The position numbers were made by a program, and so were the translations under genes. Below are positions 36,431 to 46,732 of a DNA stretch of 64,000 bases, piece by piece (the stretch's first letter is position 1; each line of letters begins with the position of its first letter). The notes beneath the pieces were generated by a model that made no database searches, was not told the DNA's origin, and saw nothing but the letters and a program-made list of their open reading frames with translations. The DNA comes from Rhizobium sp. NXC24 (lineage in GTDB: Bacteria; Pseudomonadota; Alphaproteobacteria; Rhizobiales; Rhizobiaceae). Where the stretch lies: NCBI RefSeq assembly GCF_002944315.1, contig NZ_CP024311.1, positions 2,084,501-2,148,500 of the forward strand. Direction: 5' to 3'.

Positions 36431-37357
36431 TCACGTAAGACCGATCCAAGGTCCGCCTGTCAATGCCACCCCCGCCAACGCGGAAAGATCTAGCTGGAGT
36501 TGGTCAAGGTCGAAGCCTTGCTGGAAGTGGCGAATAACTCCGTCAGAGTCGATAAGCACGTATGTTGGGTAAGCAGCTTCCGGAATATTGTTTGCAAGGG
36601 TGTACTTGTTAACGAGCCACCGCAAGTCCGATTTCGGGTCACCCCCGCAATGAACCACCGCTTCCTTTGGATCGAAGTTGTACTTTGTCGCCCATTGTTG
36701 CGCCGTTACCTGCGATGAAGCCCTATAACTCCGGTCATCGACGAGCACCGTAAAAGGTGTCAACTTCAGCTTCGTACCCTTGGTGACGTTTACATTGTCA
36801 ATAAATCCGCGGGTTTTTTCAGCCGCAAAATTACAAGGACCGCACCACTGGGCGCAGATATCGACCAAAATCCAATCCTTGTTCGGGCTATACTTGCTAA
36901 GTTGGACAGTTTTGCCGGACTGATCCTGCCCGACGATGTCAGCGGCTTTGTCGCCGACGCGATAGCCCTCTAGGGTTGGTAATGCGAAGAATGCCAGCTG
37001 TCCGGTACCCCAGCCGGCACCGCCGGGGATCTGGGTGTTGTATTGGAAGCGCTGTCCGTTCGAGTTGGGATGAACGTAGATTGGTATCGTTCCCGTCCTC
37101 GGCTGAGTCGACGGATAGGCGTAAAATGGATCTTCTCCACCAGTCCAACCGTCGTGCGCTCCTTCGATCGTATCTATCTCAAAGCGATCCCCCGATCGAT
37201 GACGATAAAAAGGTATCGTCCCTTCCTGCGGGGCAGAGTAGGCGTAGAACGCAATGGTCTTGTTTTGATCCCATCCATTCTCCGCGGTCATTTGGGTGCC
37301 GTACCGGAAAAATTGCTGGCTTTTCGATTGCGCGTAAATAGGAACTGCATCTGTCAT
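36431..37357 (-). CDS. Three-repeat protein fused to a thioredoxin-fold domain
   Basis: 308 residues starting at ATG 37357, which has GGGGGA in front. The N-terminal 130 residues are three degenerate repeats of about 42 residues (about 4-43, 47-88, 90-130), each with IP-I/F-Y, a central F-x-Y/I, GW, and a closing F-Y/F-A. They resemble the DUF5648-type repeats of secreted proteins. From about 133 a thioredoxin/TlpA-like domain follows, with the redox motif WCGPC at 171-175 after DWILVDICAQ and a cis-Pro region AAYPTYVLID. No signal peptide is visible. The DNA is visibly lower in GC than its neighbours, suggesting acquisition. Function unknown; thiol-disulfide exchange on a bound ligand is a guess. 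Confidence 0.8.
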   Translation of the reverse strand: MTDAVPIYAQSKSQQFFRYGTQMTAENGWDQNKTIAFYAYSAPQEGTIPFYRHRSGDRFEIDTIEGAHDGWTGGEDPFYAYPSTQPRTGTIPIYVHPNSNGQRFQYNTQIPGGAGWGTGQLAFFALPTLEGYRVGDKAADIVGQDQSGKTVQLSKYSPNKDWILVDICAQWCGPCNFAAEKTRGFIDNVNVTKGTKLKLTPFTVLVDDRSYRASSQVTAQQWATKYNFDPKEAVVHCGGDPKSDLRWLVNKYTLANNIPEAAYPTYVLIDSDGVIRHFQQGFDLDQLQLDLSALAGVALTGGPWIGLT

Positions 37358-37831
37358 TTGAGTGTCCCCCGATAATAAATGATTGGGCATCTACAAGCGG
37401 ATGTTTCGAGTCCGAGTAGCGTCAATTGAACATGCGAGTTACGCCACAGGGGGACTTGCGGCCATAATATGTGCCGCGCACGAATGACCGAAGCGCGGCG
37501 TTAAACACAACGATGTCAGCGCTCCCTCCGGTTGCATCGATGCGACCAGACGCCAAGACGGCGATCGAACTTGGCTCCCCCATTGCTAGTTGAGCGCGTG
37601 AGGGAACGATACCACTGCCGCCCACTTAGTCAAGTATTCACTAATATAATACTATCAGCGGCGCTTCGCGAAAAGCTGCCTACCATTCATCGGCGTTGAC
37701 CCACCCTCTGCGACCTCTCCGCAGCGCTAGGCATGGAAATAATGGAAATATATGTCGCCGACCGCGAACGAAGGCATGATCTTCGCCGCCGCTCGGCTAG
37801 ATCTCGTCGCAATCGCCTCTTGCCGGCACGC
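37358..37831. other. 474-base gap, low GC, no supported gene
   Basis: Leader side of the thioredoxin-repeat gene. It holds a 67-codon minus-strand frame (37422-37625, GTG start, no ribosome site, no similarity recognised) that I do not accept as a gene, an AT-rich inverted repeat AGTATT/AATACT (37633-37653), and otherwise nothing I can name. The promoter of the downstream minus-strand gene must lie here. Confidence 0.5.
37633..37653. repeat. AT-rich inverted repeat
   Basis: AGTATT and AATACT separated by nine A/T-rich bases, in the gap upstream of the thioredoxin-repeat gene. Possible regulator site or a scar of insertion. Confidence 0.35.
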
Positions 37832-38071
37832 TCAGTCCCAGAAAAACGATTTGTTCACCTCGTCCATCGCCTCCTCACGGGTCAGGCCGATGTCGCGCAG
37901 CTCATCATCCGTCAGATACCGCAAAGTCCAGCGGCTTTCCCGCTTCTGCAGCCAAACCGCAAAAGCGTCGACAAGACGATGCGCCAAGCGCGATACTCGC
38001 GCGGAGATGCTCGGCGACCTTTCGTCAGCTAGGGGACTCTTGCTGAAGTGAATTGTATCTATTGTATCCAT
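37832..38071 (-). CDS. DUF1127 small protein
   Basis: 79-residue protein with a C-terminal DUF1127 domain: WTLRYLTDDELRDIGLTREE, the short helix-turn motif of the family. Small DUF1127 proteins of rhizobia and Agrobacterium have been linked to RNA binding and to phosphate and carbon metabolism. The ATG at 38071 gives an N-terminal extension of about 30 residues ahead of the conserved part. It is divergent from the MocR gene across a 104-base operator-rich gap and could be its target. Confidence 0.85.
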   Translation of the reverse strand: MDTIDTIHFSKSPLADERSPSISARVSRLAHRLVDAFAVWLQKRESRWTLRYLTDDELRDIGLTREEAMDEVNKSFFWD

Positions 38072-38123
38072 TTCTTGCTCGCTTGATCGTGACAATCGGA
38101 ATGTATCGAGCCAAACGACACAA

Positions 38124-38143
38124 ATTGACTCATAATATTGACT
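38124..38143 (+). promoter_or_regulatory. Direct repeat ATTGACT x2 in the MocR/DUF1127 intergenic region
   Basis: ATTGACT occurs at 38124-38130 and 38137-38143 (13-base period). MocR-type regulators are known to bind direct repeats. Each copy also contains a good -35 hexamer TTGACT; the second is 17 bases from TAAGAA (38161-38166). Confidence 0.5.
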
Positions 38144-38164
38144 CCCTTTGCGAAGCAATCTAAG

Positions 38165-38185
38165 AAATTGTCATTATGACAAATT
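38165..38185. promoter_or_regulatory. Palindromic operator overlapping the MocR start codon
   Basis: TTGTCAT-T-ATGACAA (38168-38182) is a perfect 7-bp inverted repeat, extended to 9 of 10 pairs with flanks. It covers the ATG at 38176. The position suggests autorepression or leaderless initiation. Confidence 0.5.
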
Positions 38186-39594
38186 GGCTGCCTGACATAT
38201 CCAGCGGAACCGGCCCGGTTTACATTCGCGTTGCCGACAGCATCGAGAACGCGATTACGCATGGCGTGCTGCCGCCGGGCACGAAGCTGCCGCCGCAACG
38301 CAATCTCGCCTACGATATCGGCGTGACGATCGGCACAGTCAGTCGTGCCTATGCGCTGGTGCATGAGCGCGGCCTCGTGGCCGGTGAGGTCGGGCGCGGC
38401 ACCTATGTGCTCGAGCGCGCCAACGGCAAGCAGATCGAGCCCGTGGACCCGATCACGCAGGCGCTTGCTGGCACCCGCGGTCTCGAGGTCCCCGGCGACA
38501 AGATTCGTTTCGACACGACGGCAGCACCCGATATTGGCCAGGGCGAGATCATCGGCCAGCTCTTTGCCGATATCAGCCGCGAGCATCGGGCGGAGATTTC
38601 CTCTTATTCACGGAACTTCCCGGCCAACTGGTTTCGCGCAGGACAGGTCTGGCTTGCCCGCAACGGCTGGCAGCCGGCGATCGAAACGATCGTGCCCACC
38701 CTCGGCGCTCACGCCGCCGCTATCGCCGTCATCTCCGCCGTCACCTCACCGGGCGACAAGATCGTCTTCGAGAACCTGACCTATACGCAGGTCAGCCGCG
38801 CCACCCGTCTTCTCGGCCGCCGCTCCATACTTGTGGACTCCGATGAGCATGGCATTATCCCTGACGATTTCGAACGGCTTTGTCAGCAGCAGCATCCGCG
38901 TCTCGCCTTCCTTATGACGACGGCGCACAATCCAACCCTGGTGACCATGCCGGAGGCGCGTCGCCGGGCAATCGCCGCCATAGCGCGCCGGCACAGCGTC
39001 TGGCTGATCGAAGACGATCTCTATGGGGGGATGACCGAAGATCAGAATCCGCTGATGGCAGCTATTGCGCCCGAGCGCACTTTCCTCGTCAGCGGCCTGT
39101 CGAAATCGGTGACCGCGGGCGTGCGCGGCGGCTGGGTCGCCTGCCCGCAGCATTTCGCCCAACGCATCAAGGTCACTCACAAGATGACGACTGGCGGCTT
39201 GCCCTTCATCTTGGCGGAAACCTGTGCCCGGCTGGTGCTTGGCGGCCATGCGCTGACGCTGCGCCGACGGGCTGTGGAGGAAATCCGCATCCGTGAGCAA
39301 TTGGCGCGGGAAGCCCTGTCTGGCTTCGAATTCACCTCGCATCCGCACGTGCCGTTCCTGTGGCTGAAACTGCCGGAACCCTGGCTTTCGGGTACATTCA
39401 AGAATGCCGCCCTCGCCGAGGGCGTTCTTGTCGATGACGAGGACGAGTTCAAGGCCGCCCGCACGGACAGGGCCTATCACCGCGTTCGCGTCGCTTTTTC
39501 TTCACCGCAGCGGCGTGACGACGTCGCAAGCGGCTTCATGACGTTGCGTCACCTTCTGGAAAACGGATCGGCAGGTTACGACAGCCACATATGA
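38176..39594 (+). CDS. MocR-type transcriptional regulator (GntR HTH + aminotransferase domain)
   Basis: 472-residue chimeric regulator. Residues about 12-75 are a GntR winged helix (IRVADSIENAITHGVLPPGT then KLPPQRNLAYDIGVTIGTVS); from about 110 an aminotransferase fold I domain follows, with the PLP lysine in FLVSGLSKSVTAGVRGGW and the Asp/Tyr pocket DDLYGG. MocR proteins sense PLP-bound amines or amino acids. The divergent gene is DUF1127 rather than a metabolic enzyme. There is no clear Shine-Dalgarno, only TAAGAAATTG before the ATG. Confidence 0.92.
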   Translation: MTNWLPDISSGTGPVYIRVADSIENAITHGVLPPGTKLPPQRNLAYDIGVTIGTVSRAYALVHERGLVAGEVGRGTYVLERANGKQIEPVDPITQALAGTRGLEVPGDKIRFDTTAAPDIGQGEIIGQLFADISREHRAEISSYSRNFPANWFRAGQVWLARNGWQPAIETIVPTLGAHAAAIAVISAVTSPGDKIVFENLTYTQVSRATRLLGRRSILVDSDEHGIIPDDFERLCQQQHPRLAFLMTTAHNPTLVTMPEARRRAIAAIARRHSVWLIEDDLYGGMTEDQNPLMAAIAPERTFLVSGLSKSVTAGVRGGWVACPQHFAQRIKVTHKMTTGGLPFILAETCARLVLGGHALTLRRRAVEEIRIREQLAREALSGFEFTSHPHVPFLWLKLPEPWLSGTFKNAALAEGVLVDDEDEFKAARTDRAYHRVRVAFSSPQRRDDVASGFMTLRHLLENGSAGYDSHI

Positions 39595-39746
39595 GGCTGA
39601 CGGCCATTTATGACGGCACTGTTGCACTTTCGCTTCAGTTTTTGCCAAATGCACTGTCATATAATTACCCCTACTTTACCCCGACCTTAAGGATGCTACC
39701 ACTTGGTTAACGACTGCGAATCGCTTGCCATCTGGGGGTTGGGTGC

Positions 39747-40364
39747 ATGGCTTTTGACGCTATTTCTGGTGGCCGGTTTTGGACGAGTGCGATCACCGCT
39801 TTGGCAATGACTGGTTCGGTTATCGTCGCTGAATCCGCTGCCGCCGCCGACATTGCGGACACAAAACCAGCCCCGGAGATCAAAATATTCGATGAACTTC
39901 GCTTCGGCGCCAGCGGCTCCATCCAGACTGGCCATGACCATGAGGCCGGCGTCTTTCCGGAAGTCGAGGTGTTGTTCAATCCATTCGGCTACAATCCGAC
40001 GGACAATTGGAAAGATCAGCTTTTACGCCCCCGCATCCATTTGGGCACCTCGATCGGCACCACGGACACAGCGGCGACGCAAGTCTTTACCGGCCTGTCC
40101 TGGACGCTCACCCATAGCAACGGCATCTTCACCGAAGCCGGTTTCGGCGGCACCGTCCATACCGGGAATCTCGACGATTGGACCAAAGACGGCCCAATGC
40201 TCGGCTGTCGCCTGCTTTTCCACGAATATGCCGGGGTCGGCTATAATTTCGACAATCATTGGAGCCTGATGGCGCAAGTGGCGCATTCCTCGCATGCCAA
40301 TCTCTGCGATGGGCCGAATGCCGGCATGACGCGCGCCGGGCTGCTGGTCGGCTACAAGTTCTGA
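39747..40364 (+). CDS. pagL: PagL-like lipid A 3-O-deacylase (acyloxyacyl hydrolase family)
   Basis: 205-residue outer-membrane beta-barrel precursor. A signal peptide (ALAMTGSVIVAESAAAA) ends near residue 34. The mature part is a series of amphipathic strands ending in a C-terminal phenylalanine (LLVGYKF). The catalytic H-x-S motif is in QVAHSSHANLCDGPNAG, matching the PagL family His and Ser, and FHEYAGVGYNFDNHWSL supplies the upstream acidic and aromatic residues. It would remove the 3-O-linked acyl chain of lipid A; rhizobial lipid A is known to be deacylated this way. GGGGGTTGG precedes the ATG. A perfect TATAAT occurs at 39660-39665 upstream. Confidence 0.85.
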   Translation: MAFDAISGGRFWTSAITALAMTGSVIVAESAAAADIADTKPAPEIKIFDELRFGASGSIQTGHDHEAGVFPEVEVLFNPFGYNPTDNWKDQLLRPRIHLGTSIGTTDTAATQVFTGLSWTLTHSNGIFTEAGFGGTVHTGNLDDWTKDGPMLGCRLLFHEYAGVGYNFDNHWSLMAQVAHSSHANLCDGPNAGMTRAGLLVGYKF

Positions 40365-40390
40365 TCGCCAGGCAGCAATTGAAAATAGCG

Positions 40391-40428
40391 ATGCCCGCTC
40401 TTCACCCATTGTGAATCGCGGGCATTTT
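40391..40428 (+). terminator. Terminator after pagL
   Basis: Two stacked stems, ATGCCCGC/GCGGGCAT and TTCAC/GTGAA, in one hairpin followed by TTTT, 26 bases after the pagL stop and ahead of purL. Confidence 0.85.
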
Positions 40429-40477
40429 CCTGTCGCACGATGGGTTCACATGCGCTAAAGAGACCTCGATCCCCTGA

Positions 40478-42751
<2,274 letters not shown>

Positions 42752-42768
42752 AGTGAGGTAAATCACTG

Positions 42769-43002
42769 ATGCCAATGAATCCCGGCGATATTGAAGACAT
42801 GATCAAGGCCGGCATTCCCGGCGCCAAGGTGACGATTCGCGACCTGGCCGGGGATGGCGACCACTATGCGGCCGAAGTCGTGGCCGAAGCCTTCCGTGGC
42901 AAAAGCCGCGTACAGCAACACCAGATGGTCTATGACGCGTTGAAAGGGAATATGGGCGGCGTGCTGCACGCCCTGGCGTTACAGACCTCAGCGCCCGATT
43001 GA
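42769..43002 (+). CDS. BolA family protein (YrbA/IbaG-like)
   Basis: 77-residue BolA-type protein; BolAs bind CGFS glutaredoxins through a shared Fe-S cluster and help cluster traffic and iron sensing. Readable pattern: IKAGIPGAKVTIRDLAGDGD, then HYAAEVVAEAFRGKSRVQQH with the conserved C-terminal-side His, then MVYDALKGNMGGVLHALALQ. Its 3' end overlaps the convergent hydrolase gene by 15 bases. The expected partner grxD is 2 kb downstream, beyond two minus-strand genes. Confidence 0.93.
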   Translation: MPMNPGDIEDMIKAGIPGAKVTIRDLAGDGDHYAAEVVAEAFRGKSRVQQHQMVYDALKGNMGGVLHALALQTSAPD

Positions 43003-44193
43003 GGAAAGCCGGGCGTTTTCGCCATCATTGCCGGCGCCGAAAGTCAGATCCGGCATGTTGGCGTGGGTGAATGTTGCAAAGCTGGAAGCCGGCAGTGGGC
43101 TGGCCGTCAAAAGCGTGAAATCAAAGGAAGCTCGGACATCTGGTCCGAGCACATATTGCCTGTGCACCCGCAGGAAATCGCGCTTGATCTTGGCGTAGTG
43201 CTGCGACGTCAGCATCTTCTTGAAGCGGACGAATATGATCGTGGGCTGCAGACCGTCCGCATGTCCGCAGACGGCGGCAACCTTCGTCTTGTAGAAATGA
43301 ATCGCATCGGTCAGGCAATGGACGTCGAGCCAGAATATCTCCTGGCAGCGGGCCAATAGGCCAACGCGCGAGCGCAGCACGGCGGCGGGCCGCATCAATG
43401 CGCATTGCAGGATGGCGCTGCCGAGCGTCGTGAACACGACGCGCTTACCCTGGAATAGTTCCGGCTCCCGTTCGAGCAGCAGCCCGATCACATGCGCGGC
43501 GACGCTCGAGCCCATGCTGTGGGACGAGATGACATATTCGTCGGCCGGCTCGTCAAGCGCCTGGCGGGCACTGATGGCGCAGGCTTCGATCCACTGTTCG
43601 GCACCGATACCGTTCAATCCCGCCATGGCGACGGCCATTTCCCAGTCGGCAAAGAGATGCAGCGTATGCAGCCGCTCGGCCTGCGGCAGGAAGACATAGA
43701 TGAAGAAGGCCACCGCCAAGGGGATGCTGCCGATATGGCTCCAAGAGGGAAGCCCGAACGCAAAAGGCGAGAGAGCGATGGACAGGCTGATAAGCAGCCC
43801 GACCAGCATCAACAGGAACGGAAAGATGAAGAACAGGCCAAACCGCCAGGCATGCCGAAAGTAGCCTATTAGGCCGCCTGATAGCGCGACCTTGGCAGCG
43901 GCGAGATAACCCTGCCTCAACCGCACGGAAAAAGGCCTGCCGTTCAGCTTGGCGACCAGATCATTATGATCGAGGATGTGGATGCGGCTCTGGGTTTCCC
44001 AGCCCGCTCCCTCGGCATTGACGTCGAAATACGGCGCCCTACCGAAATTTCGAAGCGTATCGACGGCAACCGAAAAATCCCACGCGGCGGCACTTTGTTT
44101 GGCGGAGCGCTGGTAACGCGCCCTGTGCGCAGCGGCATCCAATGGTTCGAAGCCGGGGAAGTGAAGGACCACCCTCTTTTTTATGCTATTCAT
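42988..44193 (-). CDS. Membrane-associated lipase-like serine hydrolase, unknown function
   Basis: 401 residues from ATG 44193 (MNSIKKRVVLHFPGFE); an ATG at 44274 would add 27. The N-terminal VVLHFPGFEPLDAAAHRARY looks like the oxyanion strand of an alpha/beta hydrolase. Two membrane segments follow near residues 135-195 (FGLFFIFPFLLMLVGLLISL and IPLAVAFFIYVF), then the nucleophile elbow VISSHSMGSSVAAHVIG and a His near the C terminus. The membrane pair sits between the N-terminal strand and the elbow, an unusual place. The 3' end overlaps bolA by 15 bases. Confidence 0.72.
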   Translation of the reverse strand: MNSIKKRVVLHFPGFEPLDAAAHRARYQRSAKQSAAAWDFSVAVDTLRNFGRAPYFDVNAEGAGWETQSRIHILDHNDLVAKLNGRPFSVRLRQGYLAAAKVALSGGLIGYFRHAWRFGLFFIFPFLLMLVGLLISLSIALSPFAFGLPSWSHIGSIPLAVAFFIYVFLPQAERLHTLHLFADWEMAVAMAGLNGIGAEQWIEACAISARQALDEPADEYVISSHSMGSSVAAHVIGLLLEREPELFQGKRVVFTTLGSAILQCALMRPAAVLRSRVGLLARCQEIFWLDVHCLTDAIHFYKTKVAAVCGHADGLQPTIIFVRFKKMLTSQHYAKIKRDFLRVHRQYVLGPDVRASFDFTLLTASPLPASSFATFTHANMPDLTFGAGNDGENARLSSIGR

Positions 44194-44335
44194 TATGTTC
44201 TTAATTCCCGGCGGGTTGGCGGCGTCACGAAGACGTAGGATACTGCTGACACCATGACCTGTCGGCTTTTTCATGGCAGCTCATCGTCAAAGCCGTGCGA
44301 GAAACTCCCACGATATGGTTAAGGAATCTCTGACA

Positions 44336-44635
44336 TCAGCAATCGCTGCGGGCATACGGCGAAAGTTCGGCACAGGAATCGCTCGACGGAGCGATCATGA
44401 TCTTCTGAACGGTCGCAGATTGTACTTCCGGCGCTGGCGTGGTGGATGCGCGATAGCCGAAAGCGATGCTGAGAACCAAAACGATGATGCTGACCGTGAT
44501 GGTGCTGTTCAATATCGATGCTCTAGGAGTGCGAACATGCTCGTAATATTCCCGTTCGCCCTCACTCGTCTCACTGGCGCCATAAAACTCGCGCTCTTCG
44601 CCGACCTGGCCGTCGGAATAGTGATGATGGCTCAT
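44336..44635 (-). CDS. Small single-pass membrane protein, unknown
   Basis: 99 residues with a His-rich acidic cytosolic head (MSHHHYSDGQVGEEREFY, then SEGEREYYEH), one membrane segment (ITVSIIVLVLSIAFGY) and a short C-terminal part with two cysteines (DSCAELSPYARSDC). ATG 44635 has GGAGTG seven bases upstream. No family recognised. The two cysteines would be periplasmic and might pair. It is co-directional with the hydrolase gene 142 bases downstream. Confidence 0.68.
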   Translation of the reverse strand: MSHHHYSDGQVGEEREFYGASETSEGEREYYEHVRTPRASILNSTITVSIIVLVLSIAFGYRASTTPAPEVQSATVQKIMIAPSSDSCAELSPYARSDC

Positions 44636-45010
44636 GGTGCCCACTCCCTCGAAAATGCAATGTAAAAAAAGGGACTGGTACCCGCACACCGCCTTCGGCG
44701 GCATGCCTCGAAACTTCCCGCCACCGGCAAAAATAGGCCGGCAACACGATACTAAGCGTCCCTTGTTTATTCCCTATGTGTGTTGTTCAGCTTCCACGTT
44801 GAAGGAGTGATTTCAAAACGCACTGTTCAAGAAAAGTTGCTAATTCCAATGTCGCGCCATGATTCGGAACCATTGTTGCGCGAAAGCCCATTCATGCGAT
44901 GAAAAACATATCGAGTGCATGATTGCGGCTGGAAATCGAAGCTTCACCTTGCTATTTAAGGAAAAGATTTGAAGCTGCGGACCTTGAACCCGCATGTGAA
45001 AGGACGAGAC
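44636..45010. other. 375-base gap between divergent small membrane protein and grxD
   Basis: Promoters for both divergent genes must lie here. I found no convincing -35/-10 pair, terminator or coding frame. The last 60 bases are AT-rich (GCTATTTAAGGAAAAGATTT) before a GAAAGGACGAG ribosome site of grxD. Confidence 0.5.
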
Positions 45011-45346
45011 ATGAGCGGCATCAACGAATTTATCGACAATGAAGTGAAGAACAACGACGTCGTTCTCTTCATGAAGGGTACTCCGCAGTTCCCGCAATGT
45101 GGTTTCTCGGGCCAGGTCGTCCAGATCCTCGACTATATCGGCGTCGACTATAAGGGCATCAATGTTCTGGCCGATTCGGAAATTCGCCAGGGCATCAAGG
45201 ACTATTCCAATTGGCCCACCATTCCCCAGCTCTACGTAAAGGGCGAGTTTATCGGCGGTTGTGACATCGTGCGCGAAATGTTCCAGGCGGGCGAGTTGCA
45301 GCAGCACTTCCAGGAACATGGTATCGCCGTCCGCGGCGCCGCCTGA
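45011..45346 (+). CDS. grxD: Monothiol CGFS glutaredoxin
   Basis: Grx4-type glutaredoxin that holds a [2Fe-2S] cluster with glutathione and delivers it to targets, often with a BolA protein. 111 residues with [19 protein letters not shown] (CGFS active site), the cis-Pro in [20 protein letters not shown]. The ATG at 45011 was chosen, with GAAAGGACGAG upstream; an in-frame start at 44969 has none. A hairpin follows the stop. Confidence 0.97.
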   Translation: MSGINEFIDNEVKNNDVVLFMKGTPQFPQCGFSGQVVQILDYIGVDYKGINVLADSEIRQGIKDYSNWPTIPQLYVKGEFIGGCDIVREMFQAGELQQHFQEHGIAVRGAA

Positions 45347-45395
45347 CCGGTCACCGGGCTCTATCGTCCGGTTTCCATAGTCCAATTCAGTTGAT

Positions 45396-45421
45396 AAGGC
45401 GCTGCCACCGGGCGGCGCCTT
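45396..45421 (+). terminator. Hairpin after grxD
   Basis: AAGGCGCTGCC (45396-45406) pairs with GGCGGCGCCTT (45411-45421) with one G-U pair around ACCG. The T tract is poor, so termination may be partial and read into the exporter gene. Confidence 0.65.
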
Positions 45422-45444
45422 GATATGTTTATGGGAAAAAAACC

Positions 45445-46719
45445 GTGACGACTACATCCCAGGCTACGGCCCATGGGCAATTACCCATGGGCAAACGCGA
45501 GTTCATTGTGCTCGCGGCCTTCCTGATGGCGGTCAATTCGCTGGCCATCGACATCATGATCCCCGCCCTTCAACAGATCGGCTCCAGTCTCGGCGTGGAA
45601 AACGAAAACCACCGGCAATATGTCGTGACCGCTTATCTGATCGGTTTCGGCTCGGCGCAGCTTTTTTACGGCCCGCTGTCTGACCGATTCGGCCGCCGCG
45701 TGCCGCTGCTGATCGGCCTTGCCGTCTATATCGTTTCCGCCTTCGGCATTGCGCTGATCCCGTCCTTTGCCGGCCTGCTTGCCCTGCGCTTCATCCAGGG
45801 CCTGGGCTCCGCGGCAACCCGCGTCATCACCATCTCGATCGTCCGCGACGTTTTCGGCGGCCGTCAGATGGCCGAGGTCATGTCGTTGATCATGATGGTC
45901 TTCATGATCGTTCCCGTCATCGCACCGGGAAGCGGGCAGATCATCATGCTCATGAGCACCTGGCACATGATCTTCGTCTTCATCGGCACGATGGCGACGC
46001 TTGTCGGCATCTGGATGTACTTCCGGCTGCCGGAAACGCTCAAGCGGGAGAATGTCCGCCCCCTCACCGTAAAATCCGTCGTTTCCGGCTTCGGTATGGT
46101 TCTGACGAACCGTGTCGCTCTTTGCTACACGATTGCCAACACCTTCCTGTTCGGAGCGCTGTTCGGTTTCATCAATTCGGCACAGCAGGTCTATAACGAC
46201 ATATACGGGCTCGGCGCCTACACACCCCTTGCCTTTGGCGGCGTGGCGCTGTTCATGGCACTGTCATCCTTCATAAATTCGCAGCTCGTCGGACGCTTCG
46301 GCATGCGACGGCTGTCGCATGCGGCCCTGCTCGGCTTCGCCACCATCACGTTCCTGTGGCTGATGGTGCAGCTCAACGGACCGGCACCGATGCCCTTCCC
46401 GCTGTTCATGATCCTCTTCGCACTGGCAATGTTCCAGTTCGGATGGATCGGCTCGAACTTCAATTCGCTCGCCATGGAACCATTGGGCCATGTCGCCGGC
46501 ACGGCGTCTTCGGTGCTCGGCTTCATGAGCACGGTCGGCGGCGCCTCGATCGGCGCGGCGATCGGTCAGCTCTATAACGGAACGGCGACCCCGATGATCG
46601 TCGGCTATTTCACGGTCTCGCTGATCGGCATCGGCTTCGTGCTCGTCGCCGAAAAGGGCCGCCTCTTCCGCCCGCAGAATGCACCGCCGCCTTCCGATTC
46701 ATCTCTCGCCCTGCATTGA
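45445..46719 (+). CDS. MFS exporter, Bcr/CflA family (first of tandem pair)
   Basis: 424-residue 12-segment major facilitator transporter of the Bcr/CflA drug-resistance type. Family signs: AIDIMIPALQQIGSSLGV after segment 1, LSDRFGRRVPLLIGL (motif A) between segments 2 and 3, and FIQGLGSAATRVITISIVRD. It probably pumps out small drugs or dipeptides by proton antiport. A GTG at 45445 or ATG at 45488 (MGKREFIV) can be the start; the stretch between them holds an 11-base direct repeat. Confidence 0.88.
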   Translation: MTTTSQATAHGQLPMGKREFIVLAAFLMAVNSLAIDIMIPALQQIGSSLGVENENHRQYVVTAYLIGFGSAQLFYGPLSDRFGRRVPLLIGLAVYIVSAFGIALIPSFAGLLALRFIQGLGSAATRVITISIVRDVFGGRQMAEVMSLIMMVFMIVPVIAPGSGQIIMLMSTWHMIFVFIGTMATLVGIWMYFRLPETLKRENVRPLTVKSVVSGFGMVLTNRVALCYTIANTFLFGALFGFINSAQQVYNDIYGLGAYTPLAFGGVALFMALSSFINSQLVGRFGMRRLSHAALLGFATITFLWLMVQLNGPAPMPFPLFMILFALAMFQFGWIGSNFNSLAMEPLGHVAGTASSVLGFMSTVGGASIGAAIGQLYNGTATPMIVGYFTVSLIGIGFVLVAEKGRLFRPQNAPPPSDSSLALH

Positions 46720-46732
46720 TAGGCACATTGAC

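Noticed and set aside
37422..37625. 67-codon minus-strand frame ahead of the thioredoxin-repeat gene
   Set aside because: GTG start without ribosome site and no recognisable sequence features; described instead as part of the gap.
44273..44665. 130-codon plus-strand frame opposite the small membrane protein
   Set aside because: The minus-strand reading has a better ribosome site, a clear membrane segment and a natural start; the plus frame has neither.
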